From contig JAOZGV010000019.1 in assembly GCA_026015225.1 (NCBI GenBank), positions 1 to 5,874 of the forward strand: 5,874 nucleotides of DNA. The letters are read 5' to 3'. The translations under genes and the position numbers were made by a program. Numbering within the stretch: position 1 is the first letter of the stretch; each line of letters begins with the position of its first letter. The stretch comes from Candidatus Bathyarchaeota archaeon. Lineage in GTDB: Archaea; Thermoproteota; Bathyarchaeia; 40CM-2-53-6; RBG-13-38-9. Below the pieces are notes generated by a model, which had not been told where the DNA came from, ran no database searches, and worked only from the letters and a program-made list of their open reading frames with translations. Positions 1 through 5,874 of this stretch are shown one piece after another.

Positions 1-2088
1 TTAAAAGGAAAAATTGCTATATCCAATGCTAAAATGGCCTTTAAGCGTTTTAAAGAAATTTTTAATGGGGAAGAATGGGAGGTATTAGCCAAAGCTGGTG
101 CACACGTTCAACGTGTACTTTGGGCAAGTACAAGTACAAAGAATCCAACATATTCAGATGTATTGTATGTGGAAGAATTAATCGGCCCTCATACGGTCAA
201 TACTATGCCCCCTACAGTGGTTAATGCTTTTCGAGATCATGGTCGAGTAGAATTTACCTTGGAGGAGGGACAGGATAAGGCTGATCGTTCTATCAAGAAA
301 CTGGCTGAGTTAGGAGTTAACCTGGAAAAAATTACTGAAAAATTACAAAAAGATGGAGTGGATGCTTTTTCTAAATCATATGATGAATTGATCTCTACTT
401 TGGAAGAGAAACAGAAATCGATACTAATAGGTAAAGCAGATATTCGAATTCCAAGATTAGGCGAATACCAATCTCGAGTTACTAAGAAGATAGATAATCT
501 AAGAAAGAATAACTTCATAAGAAGAATTTGGGAAAAAGACTATACTCTATGGTCTTCAAAACCGATTCCAGAAATAACCGACAGATTGGGTTGGCTTTCT
601 CTTCCTGAAACCATGCATGATCAACTAGATGAATTTACCTCTTTTGCTAAGGAAATAAGATCTGAAGGATTCAAATATGTAGTCCTGCTTGGAATGGGAG
701 GGTCAAGTTTAGCTCCAGAAGTCTACAAGAATATTTTTGGAAACAAAACTGGATATCCAGAGCTTATAGTCCTTGATAGCACACATCCTTCGGCTATTAG
801 AATTGTTGAAGATAAAATTGATCTGCCAAGAACTCTTTTTTTAGTGTCTAGCAAATCAGGGACAACAATTGAGACTATTTCATTGTTCCGGTATTTTTGG
901 GAGAAAGTTAGGCAAATAGATGAGGATCAAGGCCGTCACTTTGTTGCAATAACTGATCCTAGGACTCCATTGGTTAAATTAGCAGAAGAGAGGGGTTTCC
1001 GGCGTGTTTTCCAAGCTACTCCAGATGTAGGAGGAAGATATTCTGCCCTAACAGCTTTTGGATTAGTACCGGCCTCATTAATAGGAATGGACGTCCATAA
1101 ATTTCTTGACAGAGCATGGATAATGTCTGAAAGTTGTGCTTTTTGCCTATCTTCAAATGAAGTATTTGGATTAATTATTGGTGCTGCGCTAGGTGAACTT
1201 ACAAAAATTGGACTTAATAAAGTAACCTTCTTAACATCACCTTCTATCTCCAGCTTTCCTAATTGGGCAGAACAACTTATTGCAGAAAGCACAGGAAAAG
1301 AAGGAAAAGGGATTATTCCGATAGTAAATGAACCATTGACTTCGATAGAGAATTACCAAAAAGATCGTTTTTTCATTCATTTCTTTACTGAAAAAGATAA
1401 TGATGTTGAAATTGAGAGATTAATTGAGTCATTAGAGGCTAAAGGTTATCCACTAATTAGCATTAATCTAACCGATAAGGAAAATCTGAGTCAAGAGATC
1501 TATTGTTTGGAATTAGCCGTAGCAACAGCAGGCTCAATCATAGGGATAAACCCTTTTAACCAACCTAATGTCCAGATGGCCAAAGATCTAGCTATAAAGA
1601 TGATGGAAAAAACTGAAAAAGGAATTAAAGACGAAGATGTAGAGACTTTTTCGGTTGATGACCACTCTAACTTAACCAAGGCTATAAAAGATTGGCTCAA
1701 TAAAGCAAGAGAGGGGGACTATATAGCGATTCAAGCTTACTTATCACCAACTCCGGATACGGCTGAAAAATTACAAAATATCAGATTTGAGCTTTTAAAT
1801 CGTCTCAAATTGGCAACTACTTTAGGTTACGGCCCAAGGTTTCTTCATTCAACTGGACAACTACATAAAGGGGGTCCGAATACTGGATTATTTATCCAAT
1901 TGATTGATGAGCCAAAAGTAGATATCAAAGTACCTGAAACAGACTACACTTTTGGTAGATTGATCAGAGCCCAAGCGCTGGGGGATTACAAAGCTTTGAA
2001 AAAGCTCGGGCGTCGAGTCTTGAGAATTAATTTGAAAGGAGATGTGGACAAGGACCTTTCATCATTAATCAAAATAATCCAGAGTTAA
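1..2088 (+). CDS. tal-pgi: Bifunctional transaldolase / glucose-6-phosphate isomerase, 5'-partial
   Basis: This fusion joins transaldolase, which moves a dihydroxyacetone unit between sugar phosphates and yields fructose-6-phosphate, to the isomerase that interconverts fructose-6-phosphate and glucose-6-phosphate. The frame is open from base 1, and residues before the Met at 34 (LKGKIAISNAK) already match transaldolase, so that Met is internal and the gene enters from the left. About 695 residues are visible; such fusions are usually near 950, so most of the transaldolase barrel, with its Schiff-base Lys, is missing. Bases 1-420 hold the transaldolase C-terminal part, including LWASTSTKNPTYSDVLYVEE and NTMPP. 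The isomerase domain follows from about 470: GMGGSS (691-708), SKSGTT (850-867), GGRYS (1030-1044), QLIAESTGKEGKG with the likely catalytic Glu (1273-1311), and HSTGQLHKGG (1846-1875). There is no frameshift. It lies 35 bases before gnd, probably in one operon. Family assignment is firm. Confidence 0.95.
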   Translation, partial: LKGKIAISNAKMAFKRFKEIFNGEEWEVLAKAGAHVQRVLWASTSTKNPTYSDVLYVEELIGPHTVNTMPPTVVNAFRDHGRVEFTLEEGQDKADRSIKKLAELGVNLEKITEKLQKDGVDAFSKSYDELISTLEEKQKSILIGKADIRIPRLGEYQSRVTKKIDNLRKNNFIRRIWEKDYTLWSSKPIPEITDRLGWLSLPETMHDQLDEFTSFAKEIRSEGFKYVVLLGMGGSSLAPEVYKNIFGNKTGYPELIVLDSTHPSAIRIVEDKIDLPRTLFLVSSKSGTTIETISLFRYFWEKVRQIDEDQGRHFVAITDPRTPLVKLAEERGFRRVFQATPDVGGRYSALTAFGLVPASLIGMDVHKFLDRAWIMSESCAFCLSSNEVFGLIIGAALGELTKIGLNKVTFLTSPSISSFPNWAEQLIAESTGKEGKGIIPIVNEPLTSIENYQKDRFFIHFFTEKDNDVEIERLIESLEAKGYPLISINLTDKENLSQEIYCLELAVATAGSIIGINPFNQPNVQMAKDLAIKMMEKTEKGIKDEDVETFSVDDHSNLTKAIKDWLNKAREGDYIAIQAYLSPTPDTAEKLQNIRFELLNRLKLATTLGYGPRFLHSTGQLHKGGPNTGLFIQLIDEPKVDIKVPETDYTFGRLIRAQALGDYKALKKLGRRVLRINLKGDVDKDLSSLIKIIQS

Positions 2089-2109
2089 AATTCTTCATTT
2101 ATAAAAATT

Positions 2110-2114
2110 GGAGG
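2110..2114 (+). promoter_or_regulatory. Shine-Dalgarno site of gnd
   Basis: GGAGG lies nine bases before the ATG at 2124 in a purine-rich leader, within the 35-base gap after tal-pgi. It is the best ribosome binding site in the window and fixes the gnd start. It shows that gnd can be translated independently within a polycistronic message. Confidence 0.8.
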
Positions 2115-2123
2115 AAAAAAAGG

Positions 2124-3032
2124 ATGGAATTAGGAATTATAGGATTAGGGCGAATGGGATCTAATATGACTGTTCGCCTTCTAAAAGGTGGGCATAGAGT
2201 AGTTGGTAATGCCCGTACGAAGGAAAGTGTTGATCGGATTGTCGAAAAAGGGGCTGAAGGCGCCTATACACTCGATGAGCTAGTAAATAAATTGGACTCG
2301 CCAAGAGTTATCTGGTTGATGATACCTGCAGGATCACCTGTTGATAAAACAATTCAGGCATTAATACCTGAAGTAGATCAAGGAGATATAATCATCGATG
2401 GAGGAAACTCTTATTATAAGGATACTAAACGTCGAGCTAATTTACTTAAGGAAAAAAAAATAAATTTTGTAGATGTTGGAACAAGCGGCGGTGTTTGGGG
2501 ACTAACCGAAGGGTATAGCATGATGGTGGGCGGCGAAAAGGCAGTTGTAAACAAACTTAGTCCAATCTTTGAAACATTAGCTCCAGCTTCTGATAAGGGT
2601 TGGGGACATGTGGGGCCCAATGGCGCTGGCCATTTTGTGAAGATGGTCCATAATGGGATAGAGTATGGTCTAATGCAAGCGTATGCAGAAGGTTTTTCTC
2701 TTATGAAAAAGAAGGAGGAGTTCAAACTTGATATGCATCAAATTGCAGAGATTTGGAGCTATGGGAGCGTAGTTAGATCATGGTTACTAGATTTAACAGC
2801 TCAAGCCTTGTCGAAGGGGTCCGACCTAAATAAGATAATTCCATATGTAGAAGATTCCGGAGAGGGGCGTTGGACTGTTTTTGAAGCAATTGATCTTGAT
2901 GTTGCTGCACCGGTCATTACTTTATCACTACTAAAACGTTTAAGTTCAAGAGACAAGGAATCATACGCAGATAGGTTATTAGCCCTCATGAGAGAGAGTT
3001 TTGGTGGTCATGCCGTAAAGCGGAACGAGTGA
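2124..3032 (+). CDS. gnd: 6-phosphogluconate dehydrogenase (decarboxylating), short form
   Basis: The enzyme oxidatively decarboxylates 6-phosphogluconate to ribulose-5-phosphate, CO2 and NAD(P)H in the cytoplasm. At 302 residues it is the short form (about 300), not the 470-residue enterobacterial or animal type. The Rossmann fold opens with GLGRMG (7-12). Further family motifs are IIIDGGNSYY (89-98), the substrate loop VGTSGGVWG (118-126), and GHFVKMVHNGIEYG (169-182) with the catalytic pair Lys173 and Glu180. DSGEGRW (244-250) and a C-terminal FGGHAVK (293-299) show it is complete. The end of the second beta strand reads NART (29-32) where NAD-type relatives usually have an Asp, so NADP use is possible. 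The start is set by a GGAGG site. Its last codon and stop overlap the first candidate zwf start, which implies coupled translation with the enzyme that makes its substrate's precursor. It contains a nine-A run (2452-2460) but the frame stays open. Confidence 0.95.
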   Translation: MELGIIGLGRMGSNMTVRLLKGGHRVVGNARTKESVDRIVEKGAEGAYTLDELVNKLDSPRVIWLMIPAGSPVDKTIQALIPEVDQGDIIIDGGNSYYKDTKRRANLLKEKKINFVDVGTSGGVWGLTEGYSMMVGGEKAVVNKLSPIFETLAPASDKGWGHVGPNGAGHFVKMVHNGIEYGLMQAYAEGFSLMKKKEEFKLDMHQIAEIWSYGSVVRSWLLDLTAQALSKGSDLNKIIPYVEDSGEGRWTVFEAIDLDVAAPVITLSLLKRLSSRDKESYADRLLALMRESFGGHAVKRNE

Positions 3033-4480
3033 AAATGTCAATGACTCAAGTCCATCCACATATCTTTGTGATCATGGGAGCTACCGGGAATTTAACCCGA
3101 CTTAAGTTATTTCCTGCTCTTTACAAACTTTTCGAACAAGGAGTTTTATCTGGTAAATGTGTTATCCTTGGAGTTGCTCGAAAATCAGATATTGATGATC
3201 GTGGTTTTCGAAAACTTGCACATGATATTATAAAAAACACAAACATAAAAATAGATGATGCAAAATTTTCAAATTGGTGTAACGAGTGCGTTTTTTATCA
3301 ATCCCTTGGAAAGGCTAGTTTAGAAGATTACAAAAAGTTGGCTACTCGCATAGATTCGATAGAAAGAGAGAAAAATCTGCCCGGTAATAGAGTTTTCTAC
3401 ATAGCACTTCCACCAAAGGCTTTTTCAGATTCTGTTACAAGTTTAGGAGAATCTGGATTAAACCGAAGTTCTGGATGGACAAGATTGGTTATAGAAAAAC
3501 CATTCGGTAGAGATATCGTCTCAGCTCAGAAATTAAATAAATTGATCCACAAATATTATGATGAATCCCAAATATACCGAATAGATCATTTCCTTGCTAA
3601 AGAAACTGTCCAAAATCTCTTAGTATTTCGTTTTGCAAATACTTTTTTTGAGCATCTATGGAATAGAGACCATATCGAAAAAGTCGAGATTATTGTATCA
3701 GAAAAATTAGGAATTGAGGGACGAGCAAACTATTATGAGCAAACAGGAGCTTTACGAGACATGATTAGCAATCATCTCACACAGCTTTTAACTTTAGTGG
3801 CAATGGATACTCCTTCTGGTCTCGATGCAAGCGCCATCAGAAATGAGAAGGTAAAAGTCTTGCAACAAGTAAAACCCATTCAAGCTGACAACATAGTCTT
3901 TGGACAATATTCGAGTGGAAAGATCGATGGAAAAGCCGTCATCGGTTACAAGGAGGAAGATGGAGTTCCTGAAAACTCAAATACCGAAACGTATGTTGCT
4001 TTACGGCTAGAGGTCCCTAATGGGAGATGGAATGGGGTTCCTTTTTTCCTTTACACAGGCAAACGAATGTCTCGAAAGCTCACTGAGATAAGGGTGCATT
4101 TTCATTGCGCTCCTGGATCGATTTTTCAGCCATTCGAGAATACGTGTATACTCGAACCAAATGTATTGTTTCTGACTCTTCAACCCGATGAGGGAATTTC
4201 ACTTAGATTTCATATAAAGTCAATAGGCGAGCCTCTTACGCTTACGACTAAAGATTTGCATTTCAAATACTCTGAAGTCTTTGGTTCACCTCCCGATGCG
4301 TATGAAACTGTTCTTTTGGACGCGATAACAGGGGATCAGACATTATTCGTACATTCAGATGAAGTCGAAAGCGCATGGCGAAACTATACTTCGATATTTG
4401 AAATGAGCATTCCATTGAAATATTATCCAGCAGGCACTGACGGACCAATTGAGGCAAAAAAACTTGCTGAAAAATTATAA
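3029..4480 (+). CDS. zwf: Glucose-6-phosphate dehydrogenase
   Basis: This is the entry enzyme of the oxidative PPP: glucose-6-phosphate plus NAD(P)+ gives 6-phosphoglucono-lactone. The 483 residues match the usual 480-510. Motifs, numbered from the GTG: coenzyme loop GATGNLT (17-23), GVARKS (48-53), VIEKPFG (154-160), active site RIDHFLAKETVQNLLVFRFAN (184-204) with Asp186 and His187, then QTGALRDMISNHLTQ (238-252) with the general-base His249 of the family. The C-terminal domain has VPFFLYTGKRM (337-347), LQPDEGISLRF (384-394), PPDAYE (421-426) and YPAGTDGP (466-473). Two motifs deviate: GxxGNL for the usual GxxGDL, and DHFLAKE for DHYLGKE. The GTG at 3029 overlaps the gnd stop as GTGA; in-frame ATGs at 3035 and 3041 are also possible, and no strong Shine-Dalgarno decides between them. 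Coupling to gnd fits consecutive pathway steps. Confidence 0.95.
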   Translation: MKMSMTQVHPHIFVIMGATGNLTRLKLFPALYKLFEQGVLSGKCVILGVARKSDIDDRGFRKLAHDIIKNTNIKIDDAKFSNWCNECVFYQSLGKASLEDYKKLATRIDSIEREKNLPGNRVFYIALPPKAFSDSVTSLGESGLNRSSGWTRLVIEKPFGRDIVSAQKLNKLIHKYYDESQIYRIDHFLAKETVQNLLVFRFANTFFEHLWNRDHIEKVEIIVSEKLGIEGRANYYEQTGALRDMISNHLTQLLTLVAMDTPSGLDASAIRNEKVKVLQQVKPIQADNIVFGQYSSGKIDGKAVIGYKEEDGVPENSNTETYVALRLEVPNGRWNGVPFFLYTGKRMSRKLTEIRVHFHCAPGSIFQPFENTCILEPNVLFLTLQPDEGISLRFHIKSIGEPLTLTTKDLHFKYSEVFGSPPDAYETVLLDAITGDQTLFVHSDEVESAWRNYTSIFEMSIPLKYYPAGTDGPIEAKKLAEKL

Positions 4481-4527
4481 CATATACTATATTTAGTGCA
4501 CTCTAATTATTTTGAATTACAAAATGT

Positions 4528-4531
4528 GGAG
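4528..4531 (+). promoter_or_regulatory. Shine-Dalgarno site that decides the rpe start
   Basis: GGAG lies nine bases before the ATG at 4541, the same spacing as at gnd. It supports the ATG at 4541 over the in-frame GTG at 4496. That upstream extension would add 15 residues that match nothing in the family, and I see no matching site ahead of it. Confidence 0.65.
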
Positions 4532-4540
4532 TTATTAGGA

Positions 4541-5167
4541 ATGAAGACTATTATCGTTCCAGCTATAATAGCAAAAATACAAGAAGAAATAGATGCGATG
4601 TTATCAAAAGTCAAAGGAAAAGTAGAAAGGATAATGGTTGATGTAATGGATGGTAGATTTGTACCTAATACCTCTCTAATGTTTGATTTCAGACTCAAGC
4701 CTGGTTTTGAGTTTGAAGCACATCTAATGGTCAATGACCCTTTGGATTGGGTCGAGAAAAACCACAATAAAGTGGATATAATAATAATGCATGTAGAAGT
4801 CCTTGAGGATATTGAAGAAGCAATAAATTTTTGTAAAAAGAATGGATTAAAAGTAAGTTTGGGGCTTCGCCCAGAGACAGATATCGATACTGTTTTGCCA
4901 TATTTAGAAAAAATCAATGGTATTTTAATGATGACAGCAGATCCTGGAAGCTATTGCACTGAATTTCTTCCAGAGTCAATCGAAAAAATCAAGAAATTAA
5001 GAGAGATAAATAGCTCTTTACCGATCGAAGTGGATGGTTGTATGAATCCAAAAAATGCTGAGATTGCAAGAAATGCAGGTGCAAACATCTTTGCATCGGG
5101 ATCATTTATTTTTAAAAGTGAAGATATCGATAAAGCAATACAGGAATTGAGTGAAGCAGTAGCTTAG
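4541..5167 (+). CDS. rpe: Divergent ribulose-5-phosphate 3-epimerase family protein
   Basis: Family members are small TIM barrels that interconvert ribulose-5-phosphate and xylulose-5-phosphate, linking the two PPP branches. From the ATG at 4541 the protein has 208 residues, close to the usual 210-225. Recognisable parts are VDVMDGRFVPN (33-43) with catalytic Asp34, AHLMV (60-64) with metal ligand His61, MHVE (83-86), LMMTADPG (129-136), EVDG (163-166) with the second catalytic Asp165, and ASGSFIF (185-191). Several usual residues differ: Met32 sits where the metal-binding His precedes the first Asp, the opening PSILSAD is PAIIAK, the phosphate loop GFGGQ is GSYCT (136-140), and VDGG is VDGC (164-167). 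It is therefore a divergent epimerase or a relative with changed metal or substrate use. Position 60 bases behind zwf and gnd, which makes ribulose-5-phosphate, favours epimerase. The fold call is firm; the exact activity is less so. Confidence 0.8.
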   Translation: MKTIIVPAIIAKIQEEIDAMLSKVKGKVERIMVDVMDGRFVPNTSLMFDFRLKPGFEFEAHLMVNDPLDWVEKNHNKVDIIIMHVEVLEDIEEAINFCKKNGLKVSLGLRPETDIDTVLPYLEKINGILMMTADPGSYCTEFLPESIEKIKKLREINSSLPIEVDGCMNPKNAEIARNAGANIFASGSFIFKSEDIDKAIQELSEAVA

Positions 5168-5176
5168 AATATTTTA

Positions 5177-5196
5177 GAAAAGTTGATAATTTTTTC
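5177..5196 (+). terminator. Possible weak terminator between convergent genes
   Basis: The 34-base gap between rpe and the convergent cyclase gene holds a six-T run (5190-5195). A short GAAAA (5177-5181) can pair with TTTTC (5192-5196), but that stem is almost all A-T and would be weak as a bacterial intrinsic terminator. A T-run without a GC stem would fit archaeal-type termination. The placement just after an operon end is the main support; the structure is poor. Confidence 0.28.
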
Positions 5197-5201
5197 ATAA
5201 A

Positions 5202-5816
5202 TTAATTTGTTACAAGAATTGCTCTTGCAGGTGCTCCATCGCATTTAATTTTTAATGGGAGACCTATGAAGGTATAAGATCCAGGCTCAACATCCTTAAG
5301 ATAAAGGCCTTCAAAAAGCGTAAGATTATTTATTAATATTTCATGCACCTCGGCATCTCCGCCGAACTTCTTCACGCTTAGATAGTCAACACCCAATGTT
5401 TTAATCTTCTTTCGTATGAGATGTTCGGCTCCATCATGTTTCAGATGGGCGAAATTTCGTCTGAATTTATTGTATTGATGTCTAGAATTCTCTGTCTTTA
5501 ATAATATTATCTCACCAGCTTTAATGCCAAAGGATTCTAAATGCTCTCTATGAATCTCATTCCCTACATCAGTAAGGTCTAGAATCCTACATTCACCGTA
5601 AAAACTATCTAAAGGCAACTCGTCAGAAGCATTTCCCCCATTCCTAATATGAAGTTGAGAATCAATATGAGTCCCTGAATGGCTGCCAATACTAATTATT
5701 GACTCATTGGTCTTATTTTTAGGAATGAGAGCATATCGTTTTATCATGGGTTTTGGATTATTAGGATATGTGAGCATATTTTCATCTATTTCCATCGAAA
5801 TATCTATAATTTTCAT
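5202..5816 (-). CDS. Cyclase family (KynB-like) metal-dependent hydrolase
   Basis: This belongs to the family that includes bacterial kynurenine formamidase, isatin hydrolase and many uncharacterised 'putative cyclases', which are metal-dependent amidases or hydrolases. The 204 residues match the family's usual 200-220. The start MKIIDIS is typical of the family N-terminus; AAGG directly abuts the ATG, so the ribosome site is weak. The metal motif HSGTHIDSQLH gives His46, His50, Asp52 and His56, in the same spacing as the KynB ligands; His158 (EVHEIL) and Glu169 (FEGLYL) complete the six. The C-terminal LPLKIKCDGAPARAIL (186-201) is also characteristic. One deviation is Gln54 where the motif HxGTHxDxPxH has Pro. 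It is convergent with the PPP operon, and no tryptophan-degradation gene is visible, so the substrate is unknown. The family is certain; kynurenine formamidase activity is only one possibility. Only 58 bases of upstream region are in view and I identify no promoter there. Confidence 0.88.
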   Translation of the reverse strand: MKIIDISMEIDENMLTYPNNPKPMIKRYALIPKNKTNESIISIGSHSGTHIDSQLHIRNGGNASDELPLDSFYGECRILDLTDVGNEIHREHLESFGIKAGEIILLKTENSRHQYNKFRRNFAHLKHDGAEHLIRKKIKTLGVDYLSVKKFGGDAEVHEILINNLTLFEGLYLKDVEPGSYTFIGLPLKIKCDGAPARAILVTN

Positions 5817-5874
5817 CCTTAATCCACTTCGATTTATTGTTTAATCTCTTAATGTTTTTTCATAAAAACCGCAA

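Noticed and set aside
34..36. ATG at 34 as the true start of the first gene
   Set aside because: The frame is open to base 1 and the residues before this Met match transaldolase, so it is an internal Met of a gene cut by the window edge.
2098..2107. TTTATAAAAA resembling an archaeal TATA box just before gnd
   Set aside because: It is only 17 bases from the gnd ATG, so transcription would begin inside the gene, past a strong Shine-Dalgarno. It is probably chance in AT-rich spacer.
4464..4493. TTGCTG, 18 bases, TATATT as a promoter for rpe
   Set aside because: The -35 match is weak, it overlaps the zwf end, and such matches are frequent in AT-rich sequence. Operon read-through is simpler.
4496..4540. 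Upstream GTG start for rpe, adding 15 residues
   Set aside because: The extra residues match nothing in the family, and a GGAG site is correctly spaced for the ATG at 4541, where the conserved N-terminus begins.
4507..4917. 136-residue - strand open frame opposite rpe
   Set aside because: It is Ser/Ile/Thr-rich with no recognisable motif, lies wholly opposite a conserved gene, and is typical of antisense shadow frames. The same applies to the - strand frames within tal-pgi, gnd and zwf.
5202..5816. Cyclase family protein as the missing lactonase of the pathway
   Set aside because: Its family (KynB-like) is unrelated to known 6-phosphogluconolactonases and the gene is convergent to the operon; nothing in the sequence supports this role.
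5817..5874. Possible promoter ahead of the cyclase gene (TTTTTATG on the - strand)
   Set aside because: Only 58 bases are visible and neither a convincing bacterial -35/-10 pair nor a clear archaeal BRE/TATA can be recognised.

Overview
The window carries an AT-rich pentose phosphate pathway (PPP) gene cluster on the + strand, followed by one convergent, apparently unrelated gene. From left to right it holds: the C-terminal part of a transaldolase/glucose-6-phosphate isomerase fusion (tal-pgi, cut by the left edge); a short-form 6-phosphogluconate dehydrogenase (gnd); glucose-6-phosphate dehydrogenase (zwf); and a divergent ribulose-5-phosphate 3-epimerase family protein (rpe). On the - strand is a KynB-like 'cyclase family' metal hydrolase. 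The window is almost wholly coding. The longest stretch without a gene is about 60 bases, and I see no RNA gene, mobile element, CRISPR array or long repeat.

The four + strand genes are tightly packed: a 35-base gap, a 4-base GTGA stop/start overlap, then a 60-base gap. They probably form one operon that also extends to the left. Read together they describe a PPP that can run as a cycle. Zwf oxidises glucose-6-phosphate, Gnd decarboxylates 6-phosphogluconate to ribulose-5-phosphate, the epimerase-like protein would feed xylulose-5-phosphate to the non-oxidative branch, transaldolase returns fructose-6-phosphate, and the fused isomerase turns that back into glucose-6-phosphate. Two expected partners are not in the window: 6-phosphogluconolactonase and transketolase. 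Transketolase could lie upstream.

The organism cannot be fixed from this sequence. Tal-pgi fusions are annotated in several bacterial phyla. I also recall oxidative PPP genes being described in some AT-rich soil ammonia-oxidising archaea (Nitrososphaerales), so an archaeal host is possible but unproven. Purine-rich Shine-Dalgarno sites ahead of gnd and rpe fit either domain.

I found no clearly new system. What deserves a second look is a set of active-site and cofactor-site departures within this one pathway: the epimerase lacks a metal-ligand His and two phosphate-loop glycines, Gnd has Ala-Arg-Thr where NAD-type enzymes usually have an Asp, and Zwf has changes in both of its signature motifs.
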